This document shows, one piece after another, positions 56,185 through 64,000 of a stretch of DNA of 64,000 bases. Origin of the DNA: Gammaproteobacteria bacterium. GTDB taxonomy: Bacteria; Pseudomonadota; Gammaproteobacteria; SZUA-229. Made by a program: the position numbers and the translations under genes. Location: assembly GCA_026195895.1 (NCBI GenBank), contig JAPHRO010000023.1:18507-82506 (forward strand), written 5' to 3'. Under the pieces are notes generated by a model that worked only from the letters and a program-made list of their open reading frames with translations, was not told the origin of the DNA and ran no database searches. Within the stretch, counting starts at the first letter, position 1; every line of letters starts with the position of its first letter.

Positions 56185-58239
56185 TTATAACCAGTTGCCA
56201 ATCAGTAAAAATGGCGCCCAGTAACCGGGGTGGCGATAGCGAATATTACCTATCATATTGCGTTGAGCCAGTTGCAGGGAGCGGGCTTTACCCAGGTTGT
56301 TCTGTTTAAGATTTTTATAGAATTCATTCATTAACAGGCTGGTTGCTTCATCATTTACCTGCCATAGGGTTGCAAGTGCACTACGAGAACCAGCTTTAAC
56401 GGTGATGCCTGCGAGACCGAGAGCAGCTTTTTCATTGCCTGCCGCCGTGTGACAGGCGCTCAAGGTTAATAAATCCAGTGGCGTGTCTCTAAATCGATTA
56501 AAGCCTATGTAGTCTGCCAGTTGGCCGACATTGATTTTTTTATCATAGGCCAGCACAAAGGATTTCTGTATATCATCGTTAAACTCGCCGTGGGTAGCAA
56601 TATGAGCAATGCTATAGGTCTCGTTGGTAAAAGCAGTGGATAGCGATTGGCTATTAAATTGCTCGTCTAGCATGATTTCAGACTGAAAATGCTGATTTAT
56701 GTCATTCAGTTCTTTTTGCACGTGATTTAAAGGTGCATAGCCTGAAACCGATTCTGACAGGCCAGTGAGCAAAATGGTTTTTGCCGAATCTGGTCTACCT
56801 GTATCCGTTAGATTTAGTCCGGGCGATGTCGCCAGAGCATATTTTTCAATTAGAAACTGGTTGCCGTCATGTAATGCTGCTAACGGTAGCCCGTTGAGCC
56901 CATAGCCTGGAATGGCGATCAATGTTGATACCTGTGCGGCTTTGAGCTCATTTTCAATGGGTCGAACAATCGTGTCGTAAAGATGTTGCGCCAGATCCAG
57001 GTAGCTTCGTGAGCGTCGTTTCTCGAGGTGCTGCCTAAACTCTTTAATATCTTCCAATAGGACTAATTTATTCAGAGGTAATGTAAATTGTTTTATTTCG
57101 TTTTCTAAACTGAGTAAGAGTTCCAGTCGGTCATTAAATGCTATTGGGTAGAGTACCGCTGTGTTGTTGTCGATTATCGATTCTAGCGTTCGGATACGTT
57201 GCTGAGTTTCTGTAACGCACTGGTCCTTAAAGTAATTTTGTAAATCAACCGCCTTTGATTTTTCTATTACTTTCCTGGCAGTTTGCAATGTTACCTGTTT
57301 TTCTTCATGGGTAAGTGATGAAGTGCGATTTAGTAGAGCGTCAGCATACTCAATGTACACTTCTGCTGTATTACTTGATCTTAGAGATAATTTATCAAAC
57401 ACATCTGACAGGGAAATATTATGCTTTTCAATGTTATTAATACTGTTCTGATAATAATCAATGGCAGCATTTATGTCAGTAGCCTGTTTATAGTATCGGG
57501 CAAGTTGCCAGTTTGACTTAAAAATTAATTCTGGATTCTGAATTTGTTGTGCCAGATGGTGAGTTTTTAGGGCCTGGTCAATTGCATGCTTCGTTTGACC
57601 TGTCAGGCTATATAAAATTGACTGTAGTAAATAGGCGCTGGCTCTGTTTTCCTTAGTGGATGATGTGCTTAGAATCTGGTTAAGTAAATTAAAAGAATAA
57701 AGAATTAACGATTTATTATTGGCGTTATTCTGGGACAGTATTTTCTGTAGTATTTTTGCCTGGCGGATCGCTGAAATTTCCAGGTCCTGTTTGTCTGGAA
57801 ACACAGATTCTAATTCAAATGGGTTGTTTTCCTGAATAATATCAAAGGCGTTTTTATAATTACCGAGATGTAAGTGGGTGATTGCCAGATTGTTTTTAAG
57901 TCGAAAATCAATGTATTTGTTCGTGTTTAAACTTAAAGCCTGGCTGATAGTGTTTTGAGCATCAGTCAGGTTGCCAGACAGGATCTGCGTGGTAGAAAGA
58001 TTGTTCAATAATTCTACGTATAATTTACTGTTTTTCTCGGAATTAATCTGGCTTATAAGATTATTAAAACAGTTATGCGCCTCGGAAAATTGAGTGTTTG
58101 TTATCAGATTGTTGCACTTTTGTGCGTCATCAATATTGCTGGCAGAAACGTTGAGGGCTCCTGATAAAAAGCAAATGCAGCTGATCAAAGCGCTAAATTT
58201 GCACCAGTTTGTTCTCACTAGTTTCTGAATAACATCCAT
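56185..58239 (-). CDS. secreted TPR-CHAT (caspase-like) protease
   Basis: 684 residues. Signal-peptide-like N-terminus (about 10-33, ending NVSAS), TPR-like helical repeats (about 35-330), and a C-terminal CHAT domain (about 400-684). The caspase-type dyad is intact: H550 in HIATHGEF and C596 in LSACHTAAGN; GYWAPFLLIG ends the domain as usual. CHAT proteases cut specific protein partners. The ATG at 58239 overlaps the end of the M48 gene; a GTG at 58215 is an alternative start. Last gene of the sigma operon. An exported CHAT protease is uncommon and puts its targets in the periplasm, if the signal is real. Confidence 0.87.
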   Translation of the reverse strand: MDVIQKLVRTNWCKFSALISCICFLSGALNVSASNIDDAQKCNNLITNTQFSEAHNCFNNLISQINSEKNSKLYVELLNNLSTTQILSGNLTDAQNTISQALSLNTNKYIDFRLKNNLAITHLHLGNYKNAFDIIQENNPFELESVFPDKQDLEISAIRQAKILQKILSQNNANNKSLILYSFNLLNQILSTSSTKENRASAYLLQSILYSLTGQTKHAIDQALKTHHLAQQIQNPELIFKSNWQLARYYKQATDINAAIDYYQNSINNIEKHNISLSDVFDKLSLRSSNTAEVYIEYADALLNRTSSLTHEEKQVTLQTARKVIEKSKAVDLQNYFKDQCVTETQQRIRTLESIIDNNTAVLYPIAFNDRLELLLSLENEIKQFTLPLNKLVLLEDIKEFRQHLEKRRSRSYLDLAQHLYDTIVRPIENELKAAQVSTLIAIPGYGLNGLPLAALHDGNQFLIEKYALATSPGLNLTDTGRPDSAKTILLTGLSESVSGYAPLNHVQKELNDINQHFQSEIMLDEQFNSQSLSTAFTNETYSIAHIATHGEFNDDIQKSFVLAYDKKINVGQLADYIGFNRFRDTPLDLLTLSACHTAAGNEKAALGLAGITVKAGSRSALATLWQVNDEATSLLMNEFYKNLKQNNLGKARSLQLAQRNMIGNIRYRHPGYWAPFLLIGNWL

Positions 58240-59999
58240 GATCTGATTTTATTGTTATTAATTTGAAAGGCCAGGCCCTGGTCTGCATATATTAAATTGC
58301 TACCATTTATAGAATATTGAACGGAGCTAGGGGTTCCGTAATTGCGATAGATCAACTTGTCTTCACTATTGACGCTGAGCCCCGTTTGAGTAATGCCAGA
58401 AAAAGACTTATCTACAATTAGGTAATTAATTTCATCTTCGAGTGAAATGGTGTTAATGCCATTGTTGAATCGACTAAAGGTGTAGATGTTTCCCTGCAGA
58501 TTAAACTGAAAGGAATTGATGAGTTTCCAGCTGTCAGGAATCTCGTCAATATAATGTCCAACCTGAACATCGTTGATGTTTTCTGGAGCATGAGAACGGG
58601 ATATATAAGTAGTGATTCCAAGCTGTTTTTTTACTTTATTGGCCCAGTGGCTGTGGTTATCCAATGCCAGGTATTGTGACCAGTAATCTTTTGCTAAATC
58701 CTCACGCGAGGACTGTTTGGCCAGTAATCCTAAATTGAAAATTGCATTGATATTGTCGTGGTTCAGATCAATAGCGGATAAAAGAAACTGTTCTGATTTT
58801 TTAAGATCGCCAACGGCTTGAAAAGCAATGGCCAGGTTATTATGAATATTCGAATTCTCAGGATCTATGGTGATGGCTTCTTTTAACAGACCAATGGCTT
58901 TGTAGGCCTGGTCGTTTTCCAGGTATGCACATGCCAGATTACTATATGCCAGGGTATAGTCTTTATCTTGTGAAATCGCCTGTTGATAATATTTGATCGC
59001 CTTATTTAACAGGGTTTTATATTTCTCGTGATCAGGCGTGCTATTGCTGCGATCGAATGCCCGTGAGTAGGGATCAAGTTCCAGTGACACTCGATAATCG
59101 TTTCTGGAGTTATGTGGGCGCAGTTGAAGTGCGAGCTTGTGATTGCTCAATGCAAGATTATGGTTTACTTCTCGTCCCGGATAAAATTGCCTGAACTCTT
59201 CAAATGCTGCTATAGATTGCTGATAATCGCCCGCCTGATGAAACCATACGCCTAATCTGAACAACAGAGATTGTCTTCTGATTTCGTCCATACGGCTGGT
59301 GACCGCTATTTCACGTTGTTCAGCAGAGGGGTGTGTTTTAGAAACAAGATCAGGATTAGCAGAAAACCGAGTAATCCAGTTTTCAAAAAAACTGCCATTG
59401 GTAGAATGACCCAGAATATTATCAGGATTAAAACCAGCCATAATTGCAAAAGTCAGCCCCTGTTCATCAGCCCGAAGTTCTTTTGAAAGAATCTTATGGT
59501 TTTCTGATGCTATCCGTTGCAATTCTTTCTTTTGTATATTGTTATTGTGCTTAGAAGCAGCAAGTGTTTGAAAGAATTTCATATGCCAGAAATCATCTTC
59601 CAGTTGATGAGCGATTTCATGAGCCAGGATGAAAGCAAGGATGTCGTCACTTTTGCCAGGGTGTTTTTTGGTAAATTTTAAGGTATGTTCTGAAATGATT
59701 ATCCAGCCATCGGGGATAGCCATGGGTAAGGGAAGGTGTTCGGGCGCGTTTTTAATAATTAGAAGTTGAGGTTCGATACCATTTCTTGTGCCCGCGGTTC
59801 GAACCAGCTGGTTAAAAATACTATGTGCCTTATCGGCTTCCATGCCTGATGCTTCGTTATAGTTGTTCTTCCAGAAACTGATGCGTTCTTTTGGATTTAC
59901 TGGTTGAGATATAGCCTGCGAACTGAGTATAGCGGTGAGAAGGATGCCCAGCGTAAGCCAGCATCTGAAAAAATTCTGTCCCATGATGGAGTATTTCAT
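58218..59999 (-). CDS. secreted M48 metalloprotease with TPR repeats
   Basis: About 593 residues. Signal peptide (ending near AISQPV), M48 peptidase domain with HEIAH at 127-131 and the downstream zinc ligand in ELRADEQG, so catalytically complete, then TPR repeats (about 230-430) and a beta-rich C-terminus. Resembles BepA-like periplasmic M48-TPR proteases. ATG 59999 is preferred to TTG 60026. It lies 19 bases after the anti-sigma-like gene and overlaps the CHAT gene, so all four genes form one operon. Confidence 0.87.
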   Translation of the reverse strand: MKYSIMGQNFFRCWLTLGILLTAILSSQAISQPVNPKERISFWKNNYNEASGMEADKAHSIFNQLVRTAGTRNGIEPQLLIIKNAPEHLPLPMAIPDGWIIISEHTLKFTKKHPGKSDDILAFILAHEIAHQLEDDFWHMKFFQTLAASKHNNNIQKKELQRIASENHKILSKELRADEQGLTFAIMAGFNPDNILGHSTNGSFFENWITRFSANPDLVSKTHPSAEQREIAVTSRMDEIRRQSLLFRLGVWFHQAGDYQQSIAAFEEFRQFYPGREVNHNLALSNHKLALQLRPHNSRNDYRVSLELDPYSRAFDRSNSTPDHEKYKTLLNKAIKYYQQAISQDKDYTLAYSNLACAYLENDQAYKAIGLLKEAITIDPENSNIHNNLAIAFQAVGDLKKSEQFLLSAIDLNHDNINAIFNLGLLAKQSSREDLAKDYWSQYLALDNHSHWANKVKKQLGITTYISRSHAPENINDVQVGHYIDEIPDSWKLINSFQFNLQGNIYTFSRFNNGINTISLEDEINYLIVDKSFSGITQTGLSVNSEDKLIYRNYGTPSSVQYSINGSNLIYADQGLAFQINNNKIRSWMLFRN

Positions 60000-60018
60000 G
60001 TGCCATCTATCCAATAGG

Positions 60019-60981
60019 CTAACCAAGTATTGAGTTTATTGTCTCAATAGCGGTGGTGAGTTGTTTAATATCAGTTTTTTCAAGACTCTTCTTGCTTAAC
60101 ACTGAATTTATCGTATTCCAGTGGTCATGAACCCCTTTGGGAAAATCTATGGTTCTTAAGTCCTGAAAAAGTACCTGTCCTTCTTCCTGTATTGATTTTG
60201 TATTTAATAAATTAATCTGCCTGCTTTCTGTTAATAAGCGTACTTTGGTAATCCAGATTCCGGATCGAAACAGCACAAAGTCGTTTGATGAAAGGGATTT
60301 CGCTAGCTGGTCTTTTGTTGTTTCAAGGGTGGCGGCAATATTATGGGTAGACACTGTTAAATGTGAAATGCCAGCCAGATTGTGTATGGCTTCCAGTTTT
60401 TTAGTGCTGTTAGATAAATCCTCTTTATAGAAATAGGCGGTTGATAACGCATATTGTTGGCCAAGATTAAATACATTAAGAGATGTCGACTCTGTAAATG
60501 AAAAATGTGAATGCTGGATGTTTTCCAGTTTTTGTATGTCAATCGCAGAAAGATTTAGCTCTTGCCAATAGTGATCCTGTTCAGGAATCAGGTAAATAGT
60601 AAGGGCTATCAATAATCCCAGGGCAAGAGCCGGTTCGGCTAATTTAGCGAGGAGAGGGAGTTCACTCCACCAATAACGAAGTTTAGCTAAAACACCAGTA
60701 TCAGGTTTTGTCGTATTTTCGATGGGTGACTCTGGTTTACATTTTTTCAGAACATTATCAGCAAAACTATTCCAGAATTCAGTTCCAGGATCAGGAACTT
60801 CATCGGCCTGGCTGAGCTCAATAAATGCTTTTTGCTCATTGTGATAGTTTTGAAGTTCAGCATTATTATTCATTAAAGCTTCTATTTCAGCGCGGCTATT
60901 ATCATCCAGTAAGCCCAGGATATAGTCGTCAATCCGTTCCTGAAGTTCCTGCGATATCTCTGACTGGGGAGTATTATTCAT
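60019..60981 (-). CDS. anti-sigma-factor-like membrane protein
   Basis: About 320 residues. The N-terminal part (ERIDDYILGLLDDNSRAEIE) resembles the cytosolic domain of anti-sigma factors in which a short helix bundle binds the sigma factor; no zinc-binding HxxxCxxC is present. One hydrophobic helix at about 118-140, then a periplasmic helical domain of about 180 residues. The ATG at 60981 has AGG eight bases upstream; ATG 60987 is in frame. It overlaps the sigma gene's stop, so expression is coupled. Periplasmic cleavage by the neighbouring proteases would be a natural release mechanism, but is not shown. Confidence 0.75.
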   Translation of the reverse strand: MNNTPQSEISQELQERIDDYILGLLDDNSRAEIEALMNNNAELQNYHNEQKAFIELSQADEVPDPGTEFWNSFADNVLKKCKPESPIENTTKPDTGVLAKLRYWWSELPLLAKLAEPALALGLLIALTIYLIPEQDHYWQELNLSAIDIQKLENIQHSHFSFTESTSLNVFNLGQQYALSTAYFYKEDLSNSTKKLEAIHNLAGISHLTVSTHNIAATLETTKDQLAKSLSSNDFVLFRSGIWITKVRLLTESRQINLLNTKSIQEEGQVLFQDLRTIDFPKGVHDHWNTINSVLSKKSLEKTDIKQLTTAIETINSILG

Positions 60982-61519
60982 AGTCATCGCCTTGCATAAA
61001 TTGTCGTAGCGTCTTTAACGCGTGATGATAATTAGCTTTTGCTGTGCCAATCGGGCATTCCATTATTTCAGCTACCTGCTTAAGCGTACATTCCTGGAAA
61101 AACCGTAGCTGAATTGTTAAACGCTGTTTTTCCGGCAACCGAGAAATTACCGATTTTATCCGGGCTTTCTGCTCATCGTCGAGGACGTTTTCACAACCCG
61201 TATCAGAGCCCGTCTTTTCAATAATCTCGGGTTCAACATTTTTATCGATTCGTTGTCGGGCTGCACTTCGATGATGGTTTTTGCTCAGGTTTATAGCAAT
61301 CTTATATAACCAGCTTTTAAAAGCAGCATGGCCCTGAAACTGGGCCGCTTTCCTGTAAACCTGAACAAAGCTGGCCTGACATATATCCGAGGTATCGTCA
61401 TGATTACCTACCTGTCGCCAGACAAATCGATATAAATTATGTTGATGCCTGGAGACTAATTCCTTAAATGCTGACTCGTTTCCATCCAGAAACTGTTTTA
61501 ATAACTCATCATCGGTCAT
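60974..61519 (-). CDS. ECF-subfamily RNA polymerase sigma factor
   Basis: 181 residues with sigma-2 (about 20-90: RFVWRQVGNHDDTSDICQAS) and sigma-4 (about 120-175: LPEKQRLTIQLRFFQECTLK, then PIGTAKANYHHALKTLR) regions and no sigma-3, as in ECF factors. Likely held by the membrane protein encoded directly downstream. Candidate promoter element 4 lies 23 bases before its start, so it probably controls itself. Directs transcription of the six-element regulon, if the motif assignment is correct. Confidence 0.9.
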   Translation of the reverse strand: MTDDELLKQFLDGNESAFKELVSRHQHNLYRFVWRQVGNHDDTSDICQASFVQVYRKAAQFQGHAAFKSWLYKIAINLSKNHHRSAARQRIDKNVEPEIIEKTGSDTGCENVLDDEQKARIKSVISRLPEKQRLTIQLRFFQECTLKQVAEIMECPIGTAKANYHHALKTLRQFMQGDDYE

Positions 61520-61542
61520 TAAATCACCAGAATTACTGCCAA

Positions 61543-61567
61543 GACACCGCTAACTGTGGAAGGGTTT
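61543..61567 (-). promoter_or_regulatory. ECF-type promoter element, site 4 (autoregulation)
   Basis: On the minus strand AAACCC, 14 bases, GTGTC, 23 bases before the ATG of the sigma gene. Confidence 0.65.
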
Positions 61568-61745
61568 AGTAAATAGCACATATTGCCACGAATTTATTAT
61601 TTGTTGATTATTAGAGAAATTATACTGGTGATTGGGGGTGGTATCTATTGATTAATCTCCTTTAAACGTCCGTTTTATCTTGTGAGTCAATTATCAGCCA
61701 TTATTCATATTCCTCGTTATGACCGGTAAATCTTCAAATTTTATT

Positions 61746-61770
61746 AATCCCTTTTTTGCCCTCTGGTGTC
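61746..61770 (+). promoter_or_regulatory. ECF-type promoter element, site 3
   Basis: AATCCC, 14 bases, GTGTC, on the plus strand 63 bases before the ATG of the propeller lipoprotein. Together with element 4 it makes a divergent promoter pair. Confidence 0.65.
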
Positions 61771-61833
61771 ATAGCTGTGTATTTAGAATTTTTAAAAGAT
61801 TTTTGTGCATATGGAATACCCAGGGGGTGAAAA

Positions 61834-63741
61834 ATGTACCAACAGCTATCTTTAAAATGTAAGGCATCTATTCTAATTTTACTTGCCGCCATCGTCACTG
61901 CATGTGGAGGTGGTGGTTCTTCGTCCTCTGGTAATCCATCAACTATAGCAGCCAACAAACCCATCGCTCCTGGCGCAGTATGCCCTAATGGCGGCATACA
62001 GGTTGACTCTGGTATTGATGACAATGCCAATGGCGTACTGGATGCCAGTGAAGTTGATGTGTCTGAAATCATTTGCAATGGCGCCGATGGTCTAACCAGC
62101 CTGATAAGCACTTTTGACGAGCTGGCTGGCAGCAACTGTGAATACGGCGGTACACGAGTCGATGCAGGCATTGATACCAACAATAATGGACTGCTAGACA
62201 GTAGTGAAATCACTGCCACCCATTATCTGTGTGCCCTGACAGGTACAACATTCAATGGATTGGTATTTCGCAGTGATGCAAATTTAACAAACACCTTTCA
62301 ATTATTTCGTACGGCACCGAACAGTGCCAGCGTTAGCAAACTGGCTGGACCGAGATATGCATCGGGGGATGTCGAAAACTCATTTCAGATATCACCAGAT
62401 CGCAGCAAGGTTGCATTTCGTGGCGATCTTGATACTGATGAGGTAAAAGAATTATATGTCATTAGTTTGCTGGACGGCCTGCCACCCGTCAAAGTGTCTG
62501 CACCTATGGTAACAAACGGAGATGTATTAGATTTTAAATGGTCACCCGACAGCCGCCGTATTGTTTACCGAGCCGATCAGGATACCGATGGTGTATACGA
62601 GTTGTTCACCGTTCTAGCGGATGGTACGGGCAACAGAAAGGTGAGTGGTGTACTCGTTGCGAATGGTAACGTTCGTAATGATTATAGCTGGGCACCAGAC
62701 AGTAGCAGAATTGCATATACTGCGGACAAAGATACCGACATTGTTACTGAACTGTACACAACTTTGACCACAGGACTGGATACGATAAAAGTGAGTGGCA
62801 CAATGGGTGTCGGCGGTAATATACAAAACTACAAATGGGCCGAGGATGGTAGTCGTATTGCCTATCTCGCAGACCAGGAGTCGGATTCGGTTTTCGAGCT
62901 CTACACGGTGACACCAACAGGGACGGCTCGAGTCAAGGTATCGGGTACATTACCCACAGGTGGAGATGTCGATAACGGATATAGTTGGGCACCTGATAGT
63001 AGCCGTATTCTTTATCTTGCAGATCAGGATGTTGATAACGTAACGGAGGCATACACCGTGTTGCCCGATGGCACAAACAATATCCAGGTTTCCGGTATTC
63101 TCGTTTCTAACGGAGATGTTGCCGTTGCCAACTGGTCACCTGACAGCAGCCGTATTGCTTATCGTGCAACCGAGGATGTTTCCAATGTTGCTGATATTTA
63201 CACGGTATTACCTGATGGCACTGGCCGTATCAAGGTTTCCGGTCCGGTGGTGGCCGGTGGCTCGGCTGGCGCGCACATCTGGGCACCCGATGGAAGTCGT
63301 ATACTTATTATTGGAGACCTGGATATAGACGAAACATACGAACTGTTTACCGTGTTACCCGATGGTAGTGGATATACCAAGGTCTCCGGTACACTGCCTG
63401 CTTTTGGTGATGTCAATAATGGTCTCTACTGGTCGCCAGACAGCAGTCGCATCGCTTACACAGCAGATGTCGAAACAGATGGAGTAGACGATCTTTATGT
63501 CGTACTCGCCGACGGAACGGGCCATGTAAAAGTGTCCGAGCAACAACGGACCAGTTCTGCGCTTGGCGTGCTTCATTCTTATCAATGGTCGCCTGACAGC
63601 AGTCGTATCGCCTATATTTCAGATGAACAGGCACCGTCAATTCAAAATCTATATACGGTATTAGCGGACGGCACGGGACGAGTTAAGGTTTCACAGGATA
63701 TTACAGACTATTTTGGTGTTGCTAGTATGGCGTGGGAATAA
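61834..63741 (+). CDS. lipoprotein with DUF7151-like motifs and TolB-like beta propeller
   Basis: 635 residues. Lipobox VTAC (Cys near 28), then two copies of a DUF7151-like unit (about 50-95 and 100-140; GIDDNANGVLDASEV and GIDTNNNGLLDSSEI) whose acidic loops look EF-hand-like, then about ten TolB/PD40-type propeller blades, each with WSPDSSRIAY or similar followed by VLPDGTG-x-x-KVSG. Outer-membrane or surface lipoprotein by inference. AGGGGG precedes the ATG. ECF element 3 lies upstream. Confidence 0.85.
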   Translation: MYQQLSLKCKASILILLAAIVTACGGGGSSSSGNPSTIAANKPIAPGAVCPNGGIQVDSGIDDNANGVLDASEVDVSEIICNGADGLTSLISTFDELAGSNCEYGGTRVDAGIDTNNNGLLDSSEITATHYLCALTGTTFNGLVFRSDANLTNTFQLFRTAPNSASVSKLAGPRYASGDVENSFQISPDRSKVAFRGDLDTDEVKELYVISLLDGLPPVKVSAPMVTNGDVLDFKWSPDSRRIVYRADQDTDGVYELFTVLADGTGNRKVSGVLVANGNVRNDYSWAPDSSRIAYTADKDTDIVTELYTTLTTGLDTIKVSGTMGVGGNIQNYKWAEDGSRIAYLADQESDSVFELYTVTPTGTARVKVSGTLPTGGDVDNGYSWAPDSSRILYLADQDVDNVTEAYTVLPDGTNNIQVSGILVSNGDVAVANWSPDSSRIAYRATEDVSNVADIYTVLPDGTGRIKVSGPVVAGGSAGAHIWAPDGSRILIIGDLDIDETYELFTVLPDGSGYTKVSGTLPAFGDVNNGLYWSPDSSRIAYTADVETDGVDDLYVVLADGTGHVKVSEQQRTSSALGVLHSYQWSPDSSRIAYISDEQAPSIQNLYTVLADGTGRVKVSQDITDYFGVASMAWE

Positions 63742-63903
63742 AGTTAAAGAACCTTCACAGGGAAGTGACAGGACTATCAGTTATCCAAGTTGAGCTCAAT
63801 TTAAGAATTAAAATTGAAAGAAATAACCAATATTTTGTTTCAGTTGAAGCAGGCAACAGATTGCCCAAGGATAAATTTACAACGATATACAGAGAGAGAA
63901 TTA
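63742..63903. other. gap between propeller lipoprotein and tRNA-Leu
   Basis: 162 bases without a coding frame that I support. A frame reading VPRRGLEPPR over the tRNA 3' end is a known spurious translation of tRNA sequence. Confidence 0.6.
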
Positions 63904-63990
63904 TGGTGCCGAGAAGAGGACTTGAACCTCCACGAGCCAAAGCTCACTAGCACCTGAAGCTAGCGCGTCTACCAATTCCGCCACCTCGGC
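63904..63990 (-). tRNA. tRNA-Leu (anticodon CAG), CCA encoded
   Basis: The minus strand reads GCCGAGGTGGCGGAATTGGT at the 5' end, an anticodon loop TTCAGGT with CAG, a long variable arm (class II) and a T-arm with TTCAAGT, then TCTCGGC-ACCA. All arms pair. Its 3' end faces the island-like region to the left, the usual side for integration into a tRNA. Confidence 0.95.
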
Positions 63991-64000
63991 ATGGGTGCAG

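Noticed and set aside
62400..63700. Regular DNA repeats suggesting an array
   Set aside because: They encode propeller blades and keep the reading frame.
63732..63950. Reading frame over the tRNA ending in VPRRGLEPPR
   Set aside because: This is the well-known spurious translation of a tRNA 3' end; the tRNA-Leu lies there.
1..64000. Integrase, transposase or CRISPR-Cas genes
   Set aside because: None of the translated frames carries recognisable motifs of these families.

Overview
The window looks like a chromosome segment of a gammaproteobacterium, probably from a sulfur-oxidising lineage. The basis is the protein families present (Mrp antiporter, 7TM transglutaminase/retropepsin pair, DUF432, OMPLA-type phospholipase, two-partner secretion) and a broken gene whose best match from memory is an oxidative-type dsrB. 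No species can be named from sequence alone. No CRISPR array, rRNA, complete insertion sequence or integrase was seen.

Region 1 (1-36.7 kb) is an unusually dense ion-transport and envelope cluster. It starts with a minus-strand module: DUF432 protein (cut by the window edge), aspartoacylase-like deacylase, and a retropepsin-RimK fusion. Two CNNM/CorC-type proteins on the plus strand follow. A long minus-strand run then carries CNNM, MgtE, PsiE-like, a P2-type ATPase and an Mrp-type antiporter (E-F-G-B-C-D plus two more NuoL/M/N-like subunits). A plus-strand operon holds an MscS-like channel, a soluble MgtE-like sensor, a second MgtE, a Na/Pi cotransporter and a diguanylate cyclase. CorA and a second MscS are next, then a periplasmic retropepsin divergent from a 7TM inactive transglutaminase, phospholipase A, a CBS-less CNNM protein, a LapA-like protein, a DAACS symporter and a second P2-type ATPase with a canonical Ca site. 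Together these suggest coordinated handling of Mg, Ca, Na and phosphate with envelope remodelling; that is inference.

Region 2 (36.9-63.9 kb) is visibly more AT-rich and looks like an accessory island. It ends at an intact tRNA-Leu(CAG), and its left part holds three same-orientation copies of the tRNA 3' end (36956, 40647, 41507). The left part is a graveyard: a c-type cytochrome-like gene, a dsrB remnant missing its ferredoxin domain, an HTH/nucleotidyltransferase toxin-antitoxin-like pair and an hsdM remnant. A hemerythrin and a two-partner secretion locus follow.

The most interesting part is 46.7-63.7 kb. An operon encodes an ECF sigma factor, a membrane anti-sigma-like protein, a secreted M48-TPR protease and a secreted TPR-CHAT (caspase-like) protease. 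Reading the upstream regions by eye, I found the same element, AAWCCY-N14-GTKTC, with exactly 14 bases between the boxes in all six cases. It lies before the sigma operon and before five other transcription units, on both strands. Those units encode two repeat lipoproteins, a GAF operon, a membrane protein with a duplicated domain, and an FG-GAP/GlyGly-CTERM plus delta-60 repeat pair. I propose a self-contained, sigma-controlled surface-protein regulon in which the periplasmic proteases may act in the signalling path.
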